From: Echria macrotheca
Lineage: Eukaryota; Ascomycota; Sordariomycetes; Sordariales; Schizotheciaceae
Direction of reading: 5' to 3'
DNA: 64,000 bases
NCBI GenBank assembly: GCA_030411725.1
Contig: MU839831.1
Span: 186,001-250,000 of the forward strand
Part shown: positions 11,525 to 24,015 of the stretch, one piece after another
Position numbering within the stretch: the stretch's first letter is position 1
Layout of the letters: each line of letters begins with the position of its first letter
Program-made: the position numbers and the translations under genes
Notes under the pieces: model-generated
What the model saw: the letters and a program-made list of their open reading frames with translations, nothing else
What the model was told of the DNA's origin: nothing
Databases searched by the model: none

Positions 11525-14449
11525 ATGGATCCCGAATCAGCTGCCGTCGGCATTGCTGGGCTCTTGCCCTTAATTGCAAGAGCAGCCAAGACGGCAGCCG
11601 AGTACAAGGACGCTGTCATCTCCGCCAAGGCCTCCATCGCGGCCCTGACCACCGAGCTGGACGCTCTGGAGGACAGCGCCGTCGAGTTGTACGAGTTTCT
11701 AAAGGGAGAGTCTCTTACCAGCTCAAATATCCGGCTCCACCGACCATGTCTTATTTTATCGTGCACCGCTGGCTGCGAAGCCAAGCTGAAACTGCTCTGC
11801 AGGAAGCTCAGTCAGGATGGCAACGGGAGGAGAAATCGCTTTCTCTGGCCGTTCAGCGAGAAAGAGGACCAGAAGATCATCCAGGAACTGCATACCTTCA
11901 CCACGTGGATGCACTTTGCCTCGTCAGTCCAAGGATGCCGATTGCTGTCGCGCCCGCTCAATGATGTGATGGACATTCTCGAAAACCAGCTCGGACAACT
12001 TCGCGCGGTGCAGCTACCGGAACACATGAGCAAAAACCCCGACACCGTCCAAGCGCAGCAACTGCTCCTCGTGGAGACCCGGGCCAGGCAGGTTCGCCAA
12101 GCCACGTTGGACTGGATATCCACCACCAGGTATCTGGAAAGACATGAAGCCCTACGATTGTCTCGAGCAAAAGGAACCGGGGATTGGATTCTGCGTAACC
12201 CCGATTACATTAGATGGCGAGACGGCTTGGATACTGCCAGTACATTATGGTGCCACGGGAAGCAAGGATCAGGCAAGACCAACCTAGTGTATGCATTCCC
12301 CTTCCCAGGCGTGTATGGCTCTTGCGTTACGGCTGACAGAGACACCAGCTCCATCATTGTTGACAACCTCCTCCATATTCACTCTGATCCGCCAAAGCCA
12401 GTTGCGTTCTTCTATTTTGATCACCAAGATCAAGCAGCGCAGCATCCCTCGACGGTGCTTGCTTGTCTACTGCGCCAGCTCGTCGAGCAGTTGCCCGACA
12501 TCCCTCATTCGGTGGGGAGCGTTTATGAAAACTCGAATACCAAGGGTGCTCTTCCCGAGTTTGAGTGCCAAAGACTTCTCACCGAACTTCTTAGAGACCG
12601 AAAGGGTGCGTATATCGTGCTCGACGCCTTAGATGAGTACACATCCGACTACAGGACTTCCCTTTTGCAGACGATTGCTCAGTTCAGCAAAGTTTCAGGG
12701 GCCAGAGTCCTCTTGACTAGCAGTCATGAAACCCAAGAGATCCCCTCGACACTCAGGAAACATCAGTCCGTCAAAATTGTAGCGCAAGAAGCGGATATCA
12801 AACGCTACATTCGCCAGGAGCTTGGCGCGAAAGGGGTGTATGAACTGGCAGATGATGAGTTTGTCGGACAATTGGTGCAGAAACTCGCAGAGGGTGCAGA
12901 TGGGATGTGAGTTACGACTCCCCTGGGCCTGGGCATTGACGATCTGACGGGTAACAGGTTTCTGCTTCCGGTTCTACAGCTGCAGGGTATTCTGAGGGAA
13001 CCTACCTTAGGCGACATGGAAGACAGTCTCAAAAATCTTTCCCGTGGCTTAAATGAGGTGCTCGGGGAGACGATTGCGCGGATACGGAACCTCTCAGACA
13101 ACAGGAGCAGAGTGGGCATGCTGACGCTCATGTACCTCGTCCACGCAGCGCGACCCCTGACGGCGGCGGAGTTGAGCGACCTTTTAGCAATCCACGCCGA
13201 CCGCAAGCGCGTGGAGCAGAAATACCGACCCACGACGCGAATGATCCTAGAATGCTGCCAGGGACTGGTCACGATCGATGGCAAGACAGGCGACGTCCGT
13301 ACCTCGCACTCCTCGATCCAAGAATACCTCCTCGCGAACGATGAAAGACTCTTCCCTCGAGCCGAAGCGATATTCGCCATCAATTGCCTTCGCTACATCC
13401 AGCTCAGCGACTTCGAAACCGGACCATGGGACACAGGGGCCGAGATCAAATCGCACATGGACAAGTATCCATTCCTCAACTACGCCACCCGCTTTTGGGG
13501 CAAGCATGCCTACCCCTCAGAGGCCGATGCCGCTGTCCAAGCCCAGCTGTCGAGCTTCTTCAGATCTCGGGCCGCCACGGCTGTAACCAATCAAGTTCGG
13601 CAGTTCGCGATGGGCCGCAAGAAGGACTACTGGAGCCCCGAAGAATGCCTCAGCTTTACACCGCTGCATCATGCGTGTAGACACGGACTGCTTCGGACCG
13701 CAGAGGGTCTGCTAGACGAGGGAACGATTGATGTCAATCAGGCTACCAAGCAGCGAGCAACGGCCCTCATCCATGCGGCATCAAGTGGCCACGTCGATAT
13801 CATCAGGCTGCTCATGGAGCGGGGAGCCGATCCTTACCTCTGCAACTGGTACGGCAACGCGCTGCACTGCGCTGTGCAGGCAGGCTTCGTTGACACTGTG
13901 CGCGAGCTGGTACTCAAGTGGGGCATGAACCCGACCTACACCGGCAAACACCGCACTTATCTGGGCTGCACTCTCGACCGGGACGCCGCCGACGCCTTTG
14001 AGACTCTCATCGACCTCGGAGTCGACATCAACACGGAGAAAGGCTGGGGTCGGGCGACAGGTGGTACCGAGGATGATGTCGAGCTGGATGATCTGCACAT
14101 CTTCCTTGAAGCTTGCAGCACTGGCTGCTACAGAATTGTCGATCTGTTGGTCAGTCGCGGGTGGGTCGATGTGAACATGAAATCCCCAGACGGATGGACG
14201 GCACTCCACTGGGCGGCTCGGGGGCGCAACCTCACAATTGTGAAGAAGCTTGTGGAGGCAGGCGCCGACATTACCGCCCGGGACAACGAAGGCATTTTAG
14301 CCCTGGATCTGGTCCAGCAATCCTATGATCCGCCAGCCTTGGAATTTGTTCTGGGTTCTTATATCCAAGGTCTAAGGAAGGGGTATGGTAGCCGAGCTCA
14401 ACAAGGCGACCGGTGGGGGACACCGGTTTCCCAGCGGGGAGATCCATAA
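11525..14449 (+). CDS. STAND/NLR-like protein, NACHT and ankyrin repeats
   Basis: Exons 11525-12288, 12349-12906 and 12958-14449 encode 937 aa. The first intron is 60 bases and stop-free (GTATGC...GCTGAC...CCAG). Removing it joins the P-loop directly to SIIVDNLL, as in relatives. The second has GTGAGT...AACAG. Domains: an N-terminal helical domain of the fungal STAND type (1-200), a WISTT-containing linker, a NACHT-type NTPase with Walker A GKQGSGKT (about 244) and Walker B IVLDALDEY (about 344), a helical winged region, then ankyrin repeats from about 670 (TPLHHAC, TALIHAASSGHVDIIRLLMERGADP, TALHWAARG). Such proteins act as intracellular sensors in fungal self/non-self recognition and programmed cell death. 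The specific trigger is unknown. Two copies of an unknown coiled-coil family flank it on the same strand. Confidence 0.88.
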
Positions 14450-15717
14450 AGTACTGAGAGGGAGGGATGTAACGATTCCTCAGGGAGAGGGCTTCGGGAC
14501 AGATGCGCCAGGCAGGAAATCCAGCAGAGACAGGAAGAAAGGCACCACACCACAGTATCAATCATCTTTCAACACTGCTTTGAATGCAGCCGTGGGGTGC
14601 CCCTTGTCACGTCTCCGTATCACGAGAAACCCCGCAGGCTGAGATTTGACTTCACGTGCTCGCCTCTCCGGAAAGAAACGATAAAGGAGCCATTCTGCGC
14701 TTACGCCCATCACGGAGACGGAAAATTGATCCGGCGAGGTCCCAGGGCAACGGAACCGCCAAGGAAATCAAACAAGCAAACCATGACAGCCTCCGCTGCA
14801 ACGGCCACACTCCGCATTCGAGCCGATGCAGGATTTCGCGAATAAGTCACATTTTACGTCCCTTCCAGTTAGTCACGGGAGGGGAAATGGTTCTCATGGT
14901 CGACTGGTTGGTGCCCAAAGCCAGGAAAATGCCGGCAAGTGGATGAAGCAGCCGCGGGGTGTCCAATGGGCCGAGGACAGAACTGGACGGACCCAGGACC
15001 GGGCCAACCAGATCGCAGTCTGGTTGACGTGGCTTGGCTCGGTGAGGGGGAGTTGATGACGGACCGCTCCAGACGCGGCGGCTACAGTATTGCTGATAGG
15101 AGGCTGCACTGTGTGTGAAGGCAGCGGTGGCAGCGCGGAAACGATGGTGAAAATGACGCGCCTGGAGCCCCTCCTCATTGGCTTGTCCGTCTGGCACTGT
15201 GCCGTCCGGGGTTATGCAGGAAACGAATGTTGATCTGGGAAGAGAAGAGGCCTGAAGTTTGAGGAAGCGCCGGGCCGCCTTGTCGGAAGAGCCCGCTGGC
15301 CAACCATCGGCTGCTCAAGCGACAAGGGCGCTCAGTATCCCCCCGCAGCAGGCCCCAGAAGATCCCTGTCTTGGCACAATACCCGGCGCTAACCTGGTCC
15401 TGGTCTTGCCCACCCACGCTCCCTCACGGTCCCTCTGCGGCTACATGGATGCCCGCTGGCTCTCTGGCCCGAGGGAACGAGTGAAGAGGTCGGGGCCCGG
15501 CCTCCTGTGGCCTTGGCTACCATCATTCCTTTCACCCACCACCGGCGCCTGCTTTCGCGTTTCCTTTCACCGCATCCGCTCGAGGAGGCGGGCCCTGCTC
15601 TGGTGGTGATTTGTTTCTGTTTTGGTCGTAGGATTCGACACATCGCTGTGGCCGTTACCCCTCTCAAATCCCTCCTCTGCCCCTCTGTTCCTGACCTCTT
15701 CTGCCGGCGTCGCCAGC
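14450..15717. other. Intergenic / promoter of paralog B
   Basis: No gene is recognised over 1.27 kb. The last 60 bases before ATG 15718 are CT-rich, as in other leaders here, and a short 5'-UTR intron ending near 15631 (TCGTAG) is possible. Confidence 0.45.
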
Positions 15718-17769
15718 ATGATGGCTGCGAAACCAGGCGCCCCTCTCAAGGGTCCAAAGCTGTCTCTCATCGTCGGCACTCCCATTCTCGCTAGGCTCGA
15801 GGCTGCTTCCGCTCCTCCTGGGACTCAGACTCCTAGATCTAACATCCAGACTCCCAGTTCTACCGTGGTAGAGTACGGCGACGGCCTTGACCTTGAGCTC
15901 TCCGCCGCCGAGAGGGCAGAGCGCATCTTCTCTCTCCTGGCAGCCCAACTTCAGGCCCAAGGCGGCGCGACTCCCATCGTCACCGAGGCACCACGCCTCC
16001 AGACCAACGGCACCAACCACGTCCACATAGCCACGCCGATCTCAGAAGTACATGAATTCTACATTCCCACGCCCATCGCAGAAGTCCAAGAAGCCTACAT
16101 ACCAACGCCCATCTCTAAGGACCACCAGGTGACGCGCAGCCCAGACAACTCCAACCCACAACTGGTAGAGGAGAGATTGAGCCGATACCTCCAGACCGTG
16201 GGGCAGGCGACAGGCGACCCGAACAAGGAATTGGCCCGGCAGAACCACGGACTACACCAACGTGTCGCGGCATTGCAGCGCAACGAGCAGCACCTTGTCA
16301 AGGACAACCGGGATCTCAACTCGCACGTGGCTTCCCTCATGGAGAAGGAGGACACCCAGCGGCGAAAGATGGAGGATGAGCTCCGCGAGAAGGCCTCCCT
16401 CGAGGCCCGGATCAAGGAGCTCGAGGAGCAAGTCGCCTCACAAAACCAGCGCATCACCCGGCTTACAGCACAGGCCGGGCCGCCTCGAATCACCATGCTC
16501 ATGTCGGACGCGGATGTCGCCTCATGGTATGAGACGAGAGCGGCGAGCTGGGCGGCTTGGGTAGACGAGTTTGTACACAGCAATCCCAACCGGCTGGACG
16601 AGCTCCATCCCATCCAGCAGAAGGAGGTCTACGGCAATATCCAGAGCTTTGTCCGGTTCACTCAAGACGGCAAGCTGCCGGAGCCTCTTGCCGGTTCAAG
16701 CGAAGGCACCTTCAATACGGCCCATCTGCTGCTCAATGGGATGCTAAACGACTTTATCGTGACCGAGACGCTTACCTCGCCGTTCTGGGTTTTTGAGGCC
16801 CTCTCGAAGCAGTCCTTTGACCTCGAGAGCCCAACTGTCGAGCGCGGGGCGGGTTCGGCTTCTCCGATCGGCTTTCGGATGGACCTGAGCGGGTGGAATG
16901 GGAGCGCTGCCAATCTGGCGCCGTTGCCCAGCCCGTTTGTCGTCCCCGCCGCCCCGACGACGGCGCGATCGATCTCGATGCTGAGCCCCGGGCGCGCGCC
17001 CCCCATGTTCTCAAATTTTCAGCCGCTCAACATCAACACCACGGATCTGTCAGCGTTGCCTTACAGCCTACCCGCTAAGCTAGAGATGCAGGATCTCTTA
17101 AAATTGCTTATGAAGAGTATGTATAACAGACCACCCGGAGTAGGCGCGAGCGCTAATACGGACTCATTGCGTACAGCTCAGAACGAATCCGCCGTGTACT
17201 CGTGGAGGGCCCAGCTGATGCATATGCTTTCCGACGGTGGCCTCAGCCGCGACGCGACCCACCCGACGGTAGTGAACAATGAGGAGAAGAAGATGTTGGC
17301 CAACGCGCGGCGCGAGTACGCGCGCCAGCTCAAGGATCGCTTCCTCGGCAGCGGCGCGAGGTTCCTGCTCCGCGATCAGGATGCCACGGGCATCGCCAAG
17401 CTCGAGGGCCGGCTCGTTAGCGAGCTCGACCTTGCCCTGCGCTTTTCGGCGCAAGTCTGGGCTCGCAACTCGCCGCTCAACTTCATCGGGCTTGAGGAGC
17501 TCGCCGCTGCCGAGTACAAGACGCACGACGACATCACGGTTCTCAACCAGGACCAGCACGACGCTACACCGGACCAACCCGTGGTCATGGTGATGCTCCC
17601 CGCGATTGGTACGCTGCGAAAGGTCGGCGGCCAGGGGCGAGTCTGGGTCAAGGCGAGGGTCGTTGTCGCGCCCAAGTCTGCGGCAGGGACGACGCCGGCA
17701 ATTAATGGCAACGTGAAGACGACGTCTCCCTCGGTGACACCCACCGCGGGAACGGCCAAGTCTAGCTAA
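15718..17769 (+). CDS. Coiled-coil protein, paralog B (unknown family)
   Basis: Exons 15718-17116 and 17177-17769 give 663 aa. The 60-base intron (GTATGT...GCTAAT...ACAG) is phase 1 and stop-free, so retention would add 20 residues. Shared landmarks are TPSSTVVEYGD (about 43), a coiled coil (about 150-250) with regular Leu/Glu/Arg heptads, DADVASWY (about 264), HLLLNGML, SPFWVF (about 354), IGFRMDL (about 382), then SWRAQLM and ARFLLRDQDATGIAKLE after the intron. A repeated segment near residues 100-140 contains three versions of a TPIxEV/TPISK unit, absent from the other two copies. There is no membrane or secretion signal, and the function is unknown. Two adjacent ATGs occur (15718, 15721), and the first is used here. 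Confidence 0.87.
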   Translation: MMAAKPGAPLKGPKLSLIVGTPILARLEAASAPPGTQTPRSNIQTPSSTVVEYGDGLDLELSAAERAERIFSLLAAQLQAQGGATPIVTEAPRLQTNGTNHVHIATPISEVHEFYIPTPIAEVQEAYIPTPISKDHQVTRSPDNSNPQLVEERLSRYLQTVGQATGDPNKELARQNHGLHQRVAALQRNEQHLVKDNRDLNSHVASLMEKEDTQRRKMEDELREKASLEARIKELEEQVASQNQRITRLTAQAGPPRITMLMSDADVASWYETRAASWAAWVDEFVHSNPNRLDELHPIQQKEVYGNIQSFVRFTQDGKLPEPLAGSSEGTFNTAHLLLNGMLNDFIVTETLTSPFWVFEALSKQSFDLESPTVERGAGSASPIGFRMDLSGWNGSAANLAPLPSPFVVPAAPTTARSISMLSPGRAPPMFSNFQPLNINTTDLSALPYSLPAKLEMQDLLKLLMKSMYNRPPGVGASANTDSLRTAQNESAVYSWRAQLMHMLSDGGLSRDATHPTVVNNEEKKMLANARREYARQLKDRFLGSGARFLLRDQDATGIAKLEGRLVSELDLALRFSAQVWARNSPLNFIGLEELAAAEYKTHDDITVLNQDQHDATPDQPVVMVMLPAIGTLRKVGGQGRVWVKARVVVAPKSAAGTTPAINGNVKTTSPSVTPTAGTAKSS

Positions 17770-20059
17770 CGATTTGAGCAAACAAAACTTGCTAATATCT
17801 GCTTAATCGTTACAACTATTCCATGGCCTCCCCTGTTCGAGCCTGGCTCCTCACGGCGTTACCGGCGCGGATCCGATTTCCATGGGTCTCCTTTATTTGC
17901 GGGGACACCAGTAACATTTTTCCCACGCTGCATCGTCGGGTTTTGAGCGATATACACAAATGGCTATCTAGATACCTCATCGGGACTGTATGAGTATGAA
18001 CCGGTGTTCTTTTTTTCTGGTGGGGTTCAGCGGGTATGGAGCATTGTGGACTTTTTTATGGCATTGTCCTTGGAGGGAAACTTTCTTAAGGCAAATTTTA
18101 TGACGGACGGGGAGATTTGCATGAGGAGGGCATTCAAGATGTGAGCGATGGCAATGGTATTGGGTGTCATTTCCTGATAATGAGCTGTTCTTTGAGGAAA
18201 TAAACTCAGAAAACGGAATAAAAATTACGATAACTAACTTGCGTCGGTCTGTCCGGTTACGTGAATGTCACTGTCTAACAATCCACACTGCTCAAATTGT
18301 TCTCCAGCTTCCTCGCCATCCCGAGCCGGGAGCAGCATTCCAGTCGGTGAACATATGCTCTAGAACTAACTTCACGCCATGTCAAGTTGACCAAGCTGCA
18401 AACTGCCTTGATCTGGGTTACCACCTACCATCTGCTGATGGTGATGGCAACCGTGGATAAACAACATAGCTAGGGAAACAGAACCTCATTCACGTGTACC
18501 CTCTTCCAGCTGTCTAACTACCTACCAACTTACTGATCAACACTCCAACGTCAGGAAGAAAGAAACCCCATCGAAAAACATGAAACGCACAGCCTTCGCC
18601 GTTTCAGAGTTTTAAAACAGCAACATAAACACACACATGCACACAAAAGGTAAGGTATGCAGCCAAGCGCGCAACGTCGCGCTTCTCGACCGAGTAATAA
18701 CAAAGTCTTCTCCCATCGGACTCAACTCCGTTCCAATTTTAGCCACATTGGGGGTTGTTTGAGTAGAAACCGCCGAAGCGGAAGCGGAGGAAGGAGTAGG
18801 TAGATCTCGATAAGAATCTCTCCATCGTCCGTCCCAACAGCAGCAGCCGCCTCCGGAAAAAGACGACTGCGGAGAAAAGAGGGGGTCTGCCTTGGCCAGC
18901 AGGGTGCCTTCCCCGCGCAGCGGTGGAGCAGTGGGCGCTTACAGCGCCCCCAAAACCCAATCTCAACCTTCTCAAGGGCTGCGTTGGACCCCCCCTGCCA
19001 AGGGAGCGGTTGGCCTGCCTCGTGCGTCCCAGCGACCCAGCGACCCAGGCTGCTCTCTGCTCGGCAAACCCCGGCTTCTCTGGTTCGTCCTCTCCATCTC
19101 ATCCCGTAAAATCCTAGCGCTTTCTTGCGCTTGCGCTTGCTGATGACGGGGGAGTTGGCATTGGAGAGGAGCCAAGCGGTTGAGCAGACCCACCAGGGCG
19201 CCAAGCTTCCATCGCCCGGACCCGGAAAGCTTGTTTTCCATGACCGTTGGGTTCGGGGAGCCTCCGGGTTCTCGAGCCGGATCCGGGATGAAGTTGACGG
19301 CAAAATATCACGAAAGTGTCTTGGAACCTTTCTTGGCCAAAATCACGATGTTTTGTTTCCCTATGGTAGCTACCAACTCAATTCAACCACAACACCAGCA
19401 ATGCCGCAGCAACAAAGGAAACTCGACGAGTACATCAAATGCTTCTTGGCCAAAAATATCACCTCCCACCGTCCTTCCCACCGCCCCTTTCAGTGTCTCC
19501 CCCGTTACTAGGACTCCATCATTATCTGCCTCGGTCAGCTCGAGTTCCCGGACCCGAGGACCGTAGGCTAGATCCATCCATATCCCAAGACCTCCCTGAT
19601 CTAACAGCACCTCCACCCAGAGAAAGCTTGAGGGGATCAAGCCAAATTCTAGTCGCCGGAAAAAAGTGAGGACACGCAGGGAAAGACCCGCACGCTCCTT
19701 GTAGAATGTAAAGTTGGTCCGAACCAAAGAGACCATTTTCCCTGTAACCCATGTCTCCCAGCAAAAAACCCGTGTCTTTCCAAACGTCATGACCAACCAA
19801 GGAATACCCAAGCGCCTTGCTTTGCTTAGGAAACAAAAATCTTTCCCAGGCATACCCAAGGTAAGTAGTTCCAGCGATTAAGGAAAAAGGGGGAAGAAAT
19901 AAAAACACAGACATTATACGCTAAACGCCGGCTGGAAGAAAACGCACGTGGGGTATGGGGGAATGCAATCGCTCGAAGAAAATACAAATCAGGTTGCCCA
20001 GAAACATGTCGTCGCCGACTCATTAGTAAGTAGCAATTAGTTACCATGATGATATCTGG
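17770..20059. other. Intergenic between convergent paralogs B and C
   Basis: This 2.3 kb lies between the 3' ends of paralogs B (+) and C (-). ORFs up to about 190 codons exist on both strands (for example 18722-19303 -), but composition and lack of motifs argue against coding. No transposase or terminal repeat is seen. Confidence 0.45.
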
Positions 20060-22320
20060 TCATTGCGCCGGCTCGACTCTCGTGTCTTGGAACGTCAGCA
20101 TCGCCGGCGCTGGCGATCGTTTGGCTGACGACATGGGCGACGAGGCAGGCTTGAACGCAACACCGGGAAGACGTGTGTCTACCGCCATTTCCGGCTGGAC
20201 AGACTTGAGAATCGACGCGTCGTGCAGCTCTACCGGTGCTGCAGCCGCCGCGGGCGACGAAGTCCAAGCGGCTGTTTTGTTTGACGCGGCGGACTTGACC
20301 GAGCATGCGTCAGAGGCCTTGGGCTTGGGGGCGGCTACAACGACCTTCGCTTTCGACAGTACGCGGGTTGCGCTTTGGACGCCCTTCTTGTCCAGGACGA
20401 GCGACTCGATAGCCGGTTGCACAGCCATGACGACGCTGTGCCCGTCGTGATACGCGGGCGGCAGATCTCTTGCGTCCTCGAAGGGTCTCATGCTGATGGG
20501 AGCCTGGCCCGCGCAGAGCTCCATGACTTGGCTTGTTCGGGAGAAGACAGTGTTTGCGAGCTGCTCCAGACTTTTGATAGCGATGGGGTCTCGTCGCGAC
20601 CACAGGTGGCAAGAGAACTTCAAGGCAGAGTCAAACTCTTTCACGAGCCTAAGTTCAAGCTTCTCGATCCCGGCCGGATCTTGGTCTTCAAGCAGGAATC
20701 GGACTGAGCTGTTAAGGAAACGGTCCTTGAGATTCCTCGCGTGGGTCTTCCGTGCGTCAGCGAGACGGCGGCGCTCTTCGCCTTCGACCTTCTCAGGTTC
20801 TAGGCTGAGTCCACCCTCGGAGAGAGTTCGGATAAGCTGACATCGCCAAGCATGCTTTTCCCGATCACTGCGTTGGACTATGGCATCGAATTAGTAAAGC
20901 GAATTTAGGTCGCGGGAGGAGGCAGCTTACCGTTCGACAGCAGTTTGTACAGATTCTCCATCTCATTCTTATTTGGCATACTTTGGTGGACACCCGATAG
21001 ACCAGCGGTGTTAAGACTCAGACTCGGCATGCTCGTTGCCGGTGCTACGCGTCTGCTCTGCTGGGATTCCTGGAGCATCCGGGCAGTTTTGGGAGGCAGA
21101 GCACTCGGCCGCTCGTTTCGAGGTGGGATAAGGCTGTGCCACGCCGCCAAGTCCATGCGGAACCCTATGGGGGAGTCGGCATGGATCACGGAAGGACTGT
21201 CGACTTCCATGCCTTCATTGGAAAGGACATTGAACATCCAGAAGGGCGACTCGATGGCCTCCTTGATGATGAAATTGGCAAGCATGGCGTGAAGGAGCAC
21301 GTGAACCGGCTTGATCGCACTGTTGCCATCGCTGTTGAGCAGCTCAGTGGGGAGGCCATCGTCATTGATGCGAACGAATGGCTTGACGCTGTCGCAAAGC
21401 TCGAGCATCTGGACGGGATGCAGACCGGACTGCAGCCTCTTAGGGTCGTGATGGGCGAACTCGTCGGCGAAAGCCTGCCAGGAGATGGTCCTGGTAGTAA
21501 ACCAAGCCATAACCTCAATGTCGCTGAGCGCCGCATCATTGTCCTCTCGGGCGGCGGCTGCTCTGGCGAATTGTCGCAGCTCCTGGTCCTGCCTGATGAT
21601 GCGGTCCTCGAGCTGCCGAATCCGGTCGTGGAAAAACTGCTCCCTCTCACGATACTGGTCCCTCCACTTCTTCCGCCTGGCCTCGTGGTGTTGGCGGAGG
21701 GCGGCTAGTTGCTGCGCAAGGTCGTGGTTCTCGGTAAGCAAATCCCGCTCTGTTCGTTGAAGCGCGGCGATGCGTTGTTGGAGGCTCGTGTTCTCCTGGA
21801 TCAGCTCACGGCTGGTATCTGACGGGGGGCTCCTGGCCATGCCGCGCAGATATCTGGTGACGTTGTCGGCAGCACTGTGGTCTCTGCCTTGGCGTTGCCT
21901 GGAATCGGACCGGGACTGGGACCTGGCTTTTCGTCCAGCCGGCCGCGGCGTGGCATTTCGACTACTCCCGCGAATCTCGCTGTTACCCGACCGAGATCGC
22001 GACCGACTGAAAGGGCGAAACACGTCGTTCACGACTTCGACCGCCGGGGGCCCGTCGTCCTTCAGCGCATCATCGAACTCGACAATGGTGGAGCTGGGGG
22101 TCGCCAAGTCCTGGTCGACGGTATTTGGCGTTTCCAGGCTCGTGACACTCAAACCAGGAGTGTCCTCCGGCGGCGTTGGCGGCATGGCGAGTGAGGTCGG
22201 GCTGATTGTGGTGTTCTTGTCTTTCGGGAAGTTCCTCAAGGGAAGATCCGATACAGTCGACTCGGTGCCCAATATCCCCGGCGGGGCAAGAATTGCGAGT
22301 GGCGGCGAAGCGCGCCCCAT
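20060..22320 (-). CDS. Coiled-coil protein, paralog C (unknown family)
   Basis: Exons 22320-20931 and 20877-20060 encode 735 aa. The 53-base phase-1 intron (GTAAGC...ACTAAT...CATAG) sits exactly where the introns of the other two copies sit. Landmarks in order are TPSSTIVEFDD (about 75), an Arg/Ser-rich stretch (SRSRSRS, about 108), a coiled coil (about 165-260), DIEVMAWF, SPFWMF, IGFRMDL, then WRCQLIRTL and VRFLLEDQDPAGIEKLE. It is the most diverged of the three and the only one on this strand. Start 22320 follows GACCGGAACCAAC. No function can be assigned. The RS-like segment might direct nuclear localisation, which is a guess. Confidence 0.85.
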
Positions 22321-24015
22321 GTTGGTTCCGGTCGGGCCTCGGGGTGTGATGATGCGGCGTGCTCGGGTGCATCCGTCGAGAACTCAGACCGGAACTGCGG
22401 GGTGCGAGAGGTGTTGCAACGAAGCCAAGACCAGGACACTGGGAATTTAGAAGATGACGGGAACCAGAAGCCTTTTCAAGAGGGCCTGGGATGCACCCTC
22501 CTTTTCCAAAGCGCCACAATCTGGTGTGGGATGGCTCTGCCAACGCGCTGGGATCGGAGCAGGGTGACTGAGCACAGGGCTCGACTGCCTTGATGGCGAC
22601 CCGTCGAGGGGCCCGGCGCTTACAAGAGCCAGTGATGCAAAAGACGGCCGGCCGACGCGCCCAACGTGTGGTAGCCAGCTGTATGTTCCGGGGGGAACAG
22701 CGTGCAGAAGCTGGTTTGGGCGGGCAACTCCCTGGCGACTTGTCGCGGGTTGGTGACCCGACGGGCAGGGCTTCCAATGACAGCCCAGGCGAAGTCGCTT
22801 GCGCTTGCAGCCAGCACCGTCAGTAGAAATGAGGAGGGGTGAAGGGAAGCTCGGCGGGGTGCAGAGACAGCGCTGCCGTAGCCGACATCCCGTCAGTTAC
22901 TGGCCTCACCGCAATTTATCAGGAGGTTGGAGGTTGAGTGTGACCGGCATCCAGCACAGTTTGTGCAGAACTGCGCGGAAGCAGCTGTGCCGGGCCTTAA
23001 CTTCCGCGTGATTGGACCTTGAGTCGGCCTGGCCAAGTTGACAGTCTGCGTTGTGGACAGTGCATTCGGTGCGTCGGTACGGAGAACTGTTGTTGCTTGA
23101 TTCCTGATTTCGACTTCACAATTGATGAGAGGTTGCCCAGTCCTCCAACTGGGCGTTTTGTTGCACGAAAACAACATAAGACGACTTCAACTGGAGATTG
23201 CCGCAGTCGTAATAAGGTTCATGTGAGGAGAAGATGCAATGCAGTGCGATGTCGCGGCGCCGTCAATCGATCTTCCACGCGATATCGACACCAACGGTAA
23301 GGAATTGGGGGTTGTGCCTGCCGTTCCGCACGCGACAGACGAGTTTGTTGTCTAACGGTAGCTAATGCTGCACAGCAAATCTCGCCCCCTCGCAACCCAC
23401 ACAGAGATGTTTGCTACCGGTAACGGTCCCTTGGGACAGGAACAAGCCGACCGAGATCATCGTCCCTCGAACCATGGAGTTTTCCGTGGAGTTTTCTGCG
23501 CTTCTCTCTGCTCACTTCTCCAGAAGGGAAGAGAGATTCTCGGCGCTTAACGAGCTATTTTTACCGCCAATCAATCCCACCCCAAGTGTGATATCTCTGG
23601 GCAGCTGCAGCCCCATTGGCCTATGACCGTGTTTAGTGGGTCCCACCCAATCGCCTGGCTGAGGCGCACGGCTCCCGCTTTTTGCAGTTTGCACTGTGTA
23701 GGCGCAGCACTGTGTATGCCTATGCATTTAAGCGATCCTTCGAACGATGTGAGCACAACCGAAAAGTTTGGCGGCAAAGAAATGGCCTGCTGGCCGGGGA
23801 TCGGGATTTGATGAACGGACCGACTTTGGCTGGCCGGGATACGTCCAGGCCGAACGAGTGGCATCCACAACTACATCAAGCTTTCTTTGACTTGGACCTC
23901 GAATCTAGAAATCCAGTCGAGCAGAACCCTGTTCACAGGCGACATCATGGCCTACAGTGCCAGAATAACATCAGAAGTTCAGAACCCTCCTCCATCCATA
24001 AGTCCAACAGCCCGC
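22321..24015. other. No gene recognised
   Basis: This is the promoter side of paralog C and the 3' side of the P-loop kinase gene. Short ORFs in all frames lack motifs, and I see no repeats or RNA genes. Confidence 0.45.

Noticed and set aside
18722..19303. 193-codon minus-strand ORF between paralogs B and C
   Set aside because: Overlapping ORFs in four other frames, no motif, no clear start context.
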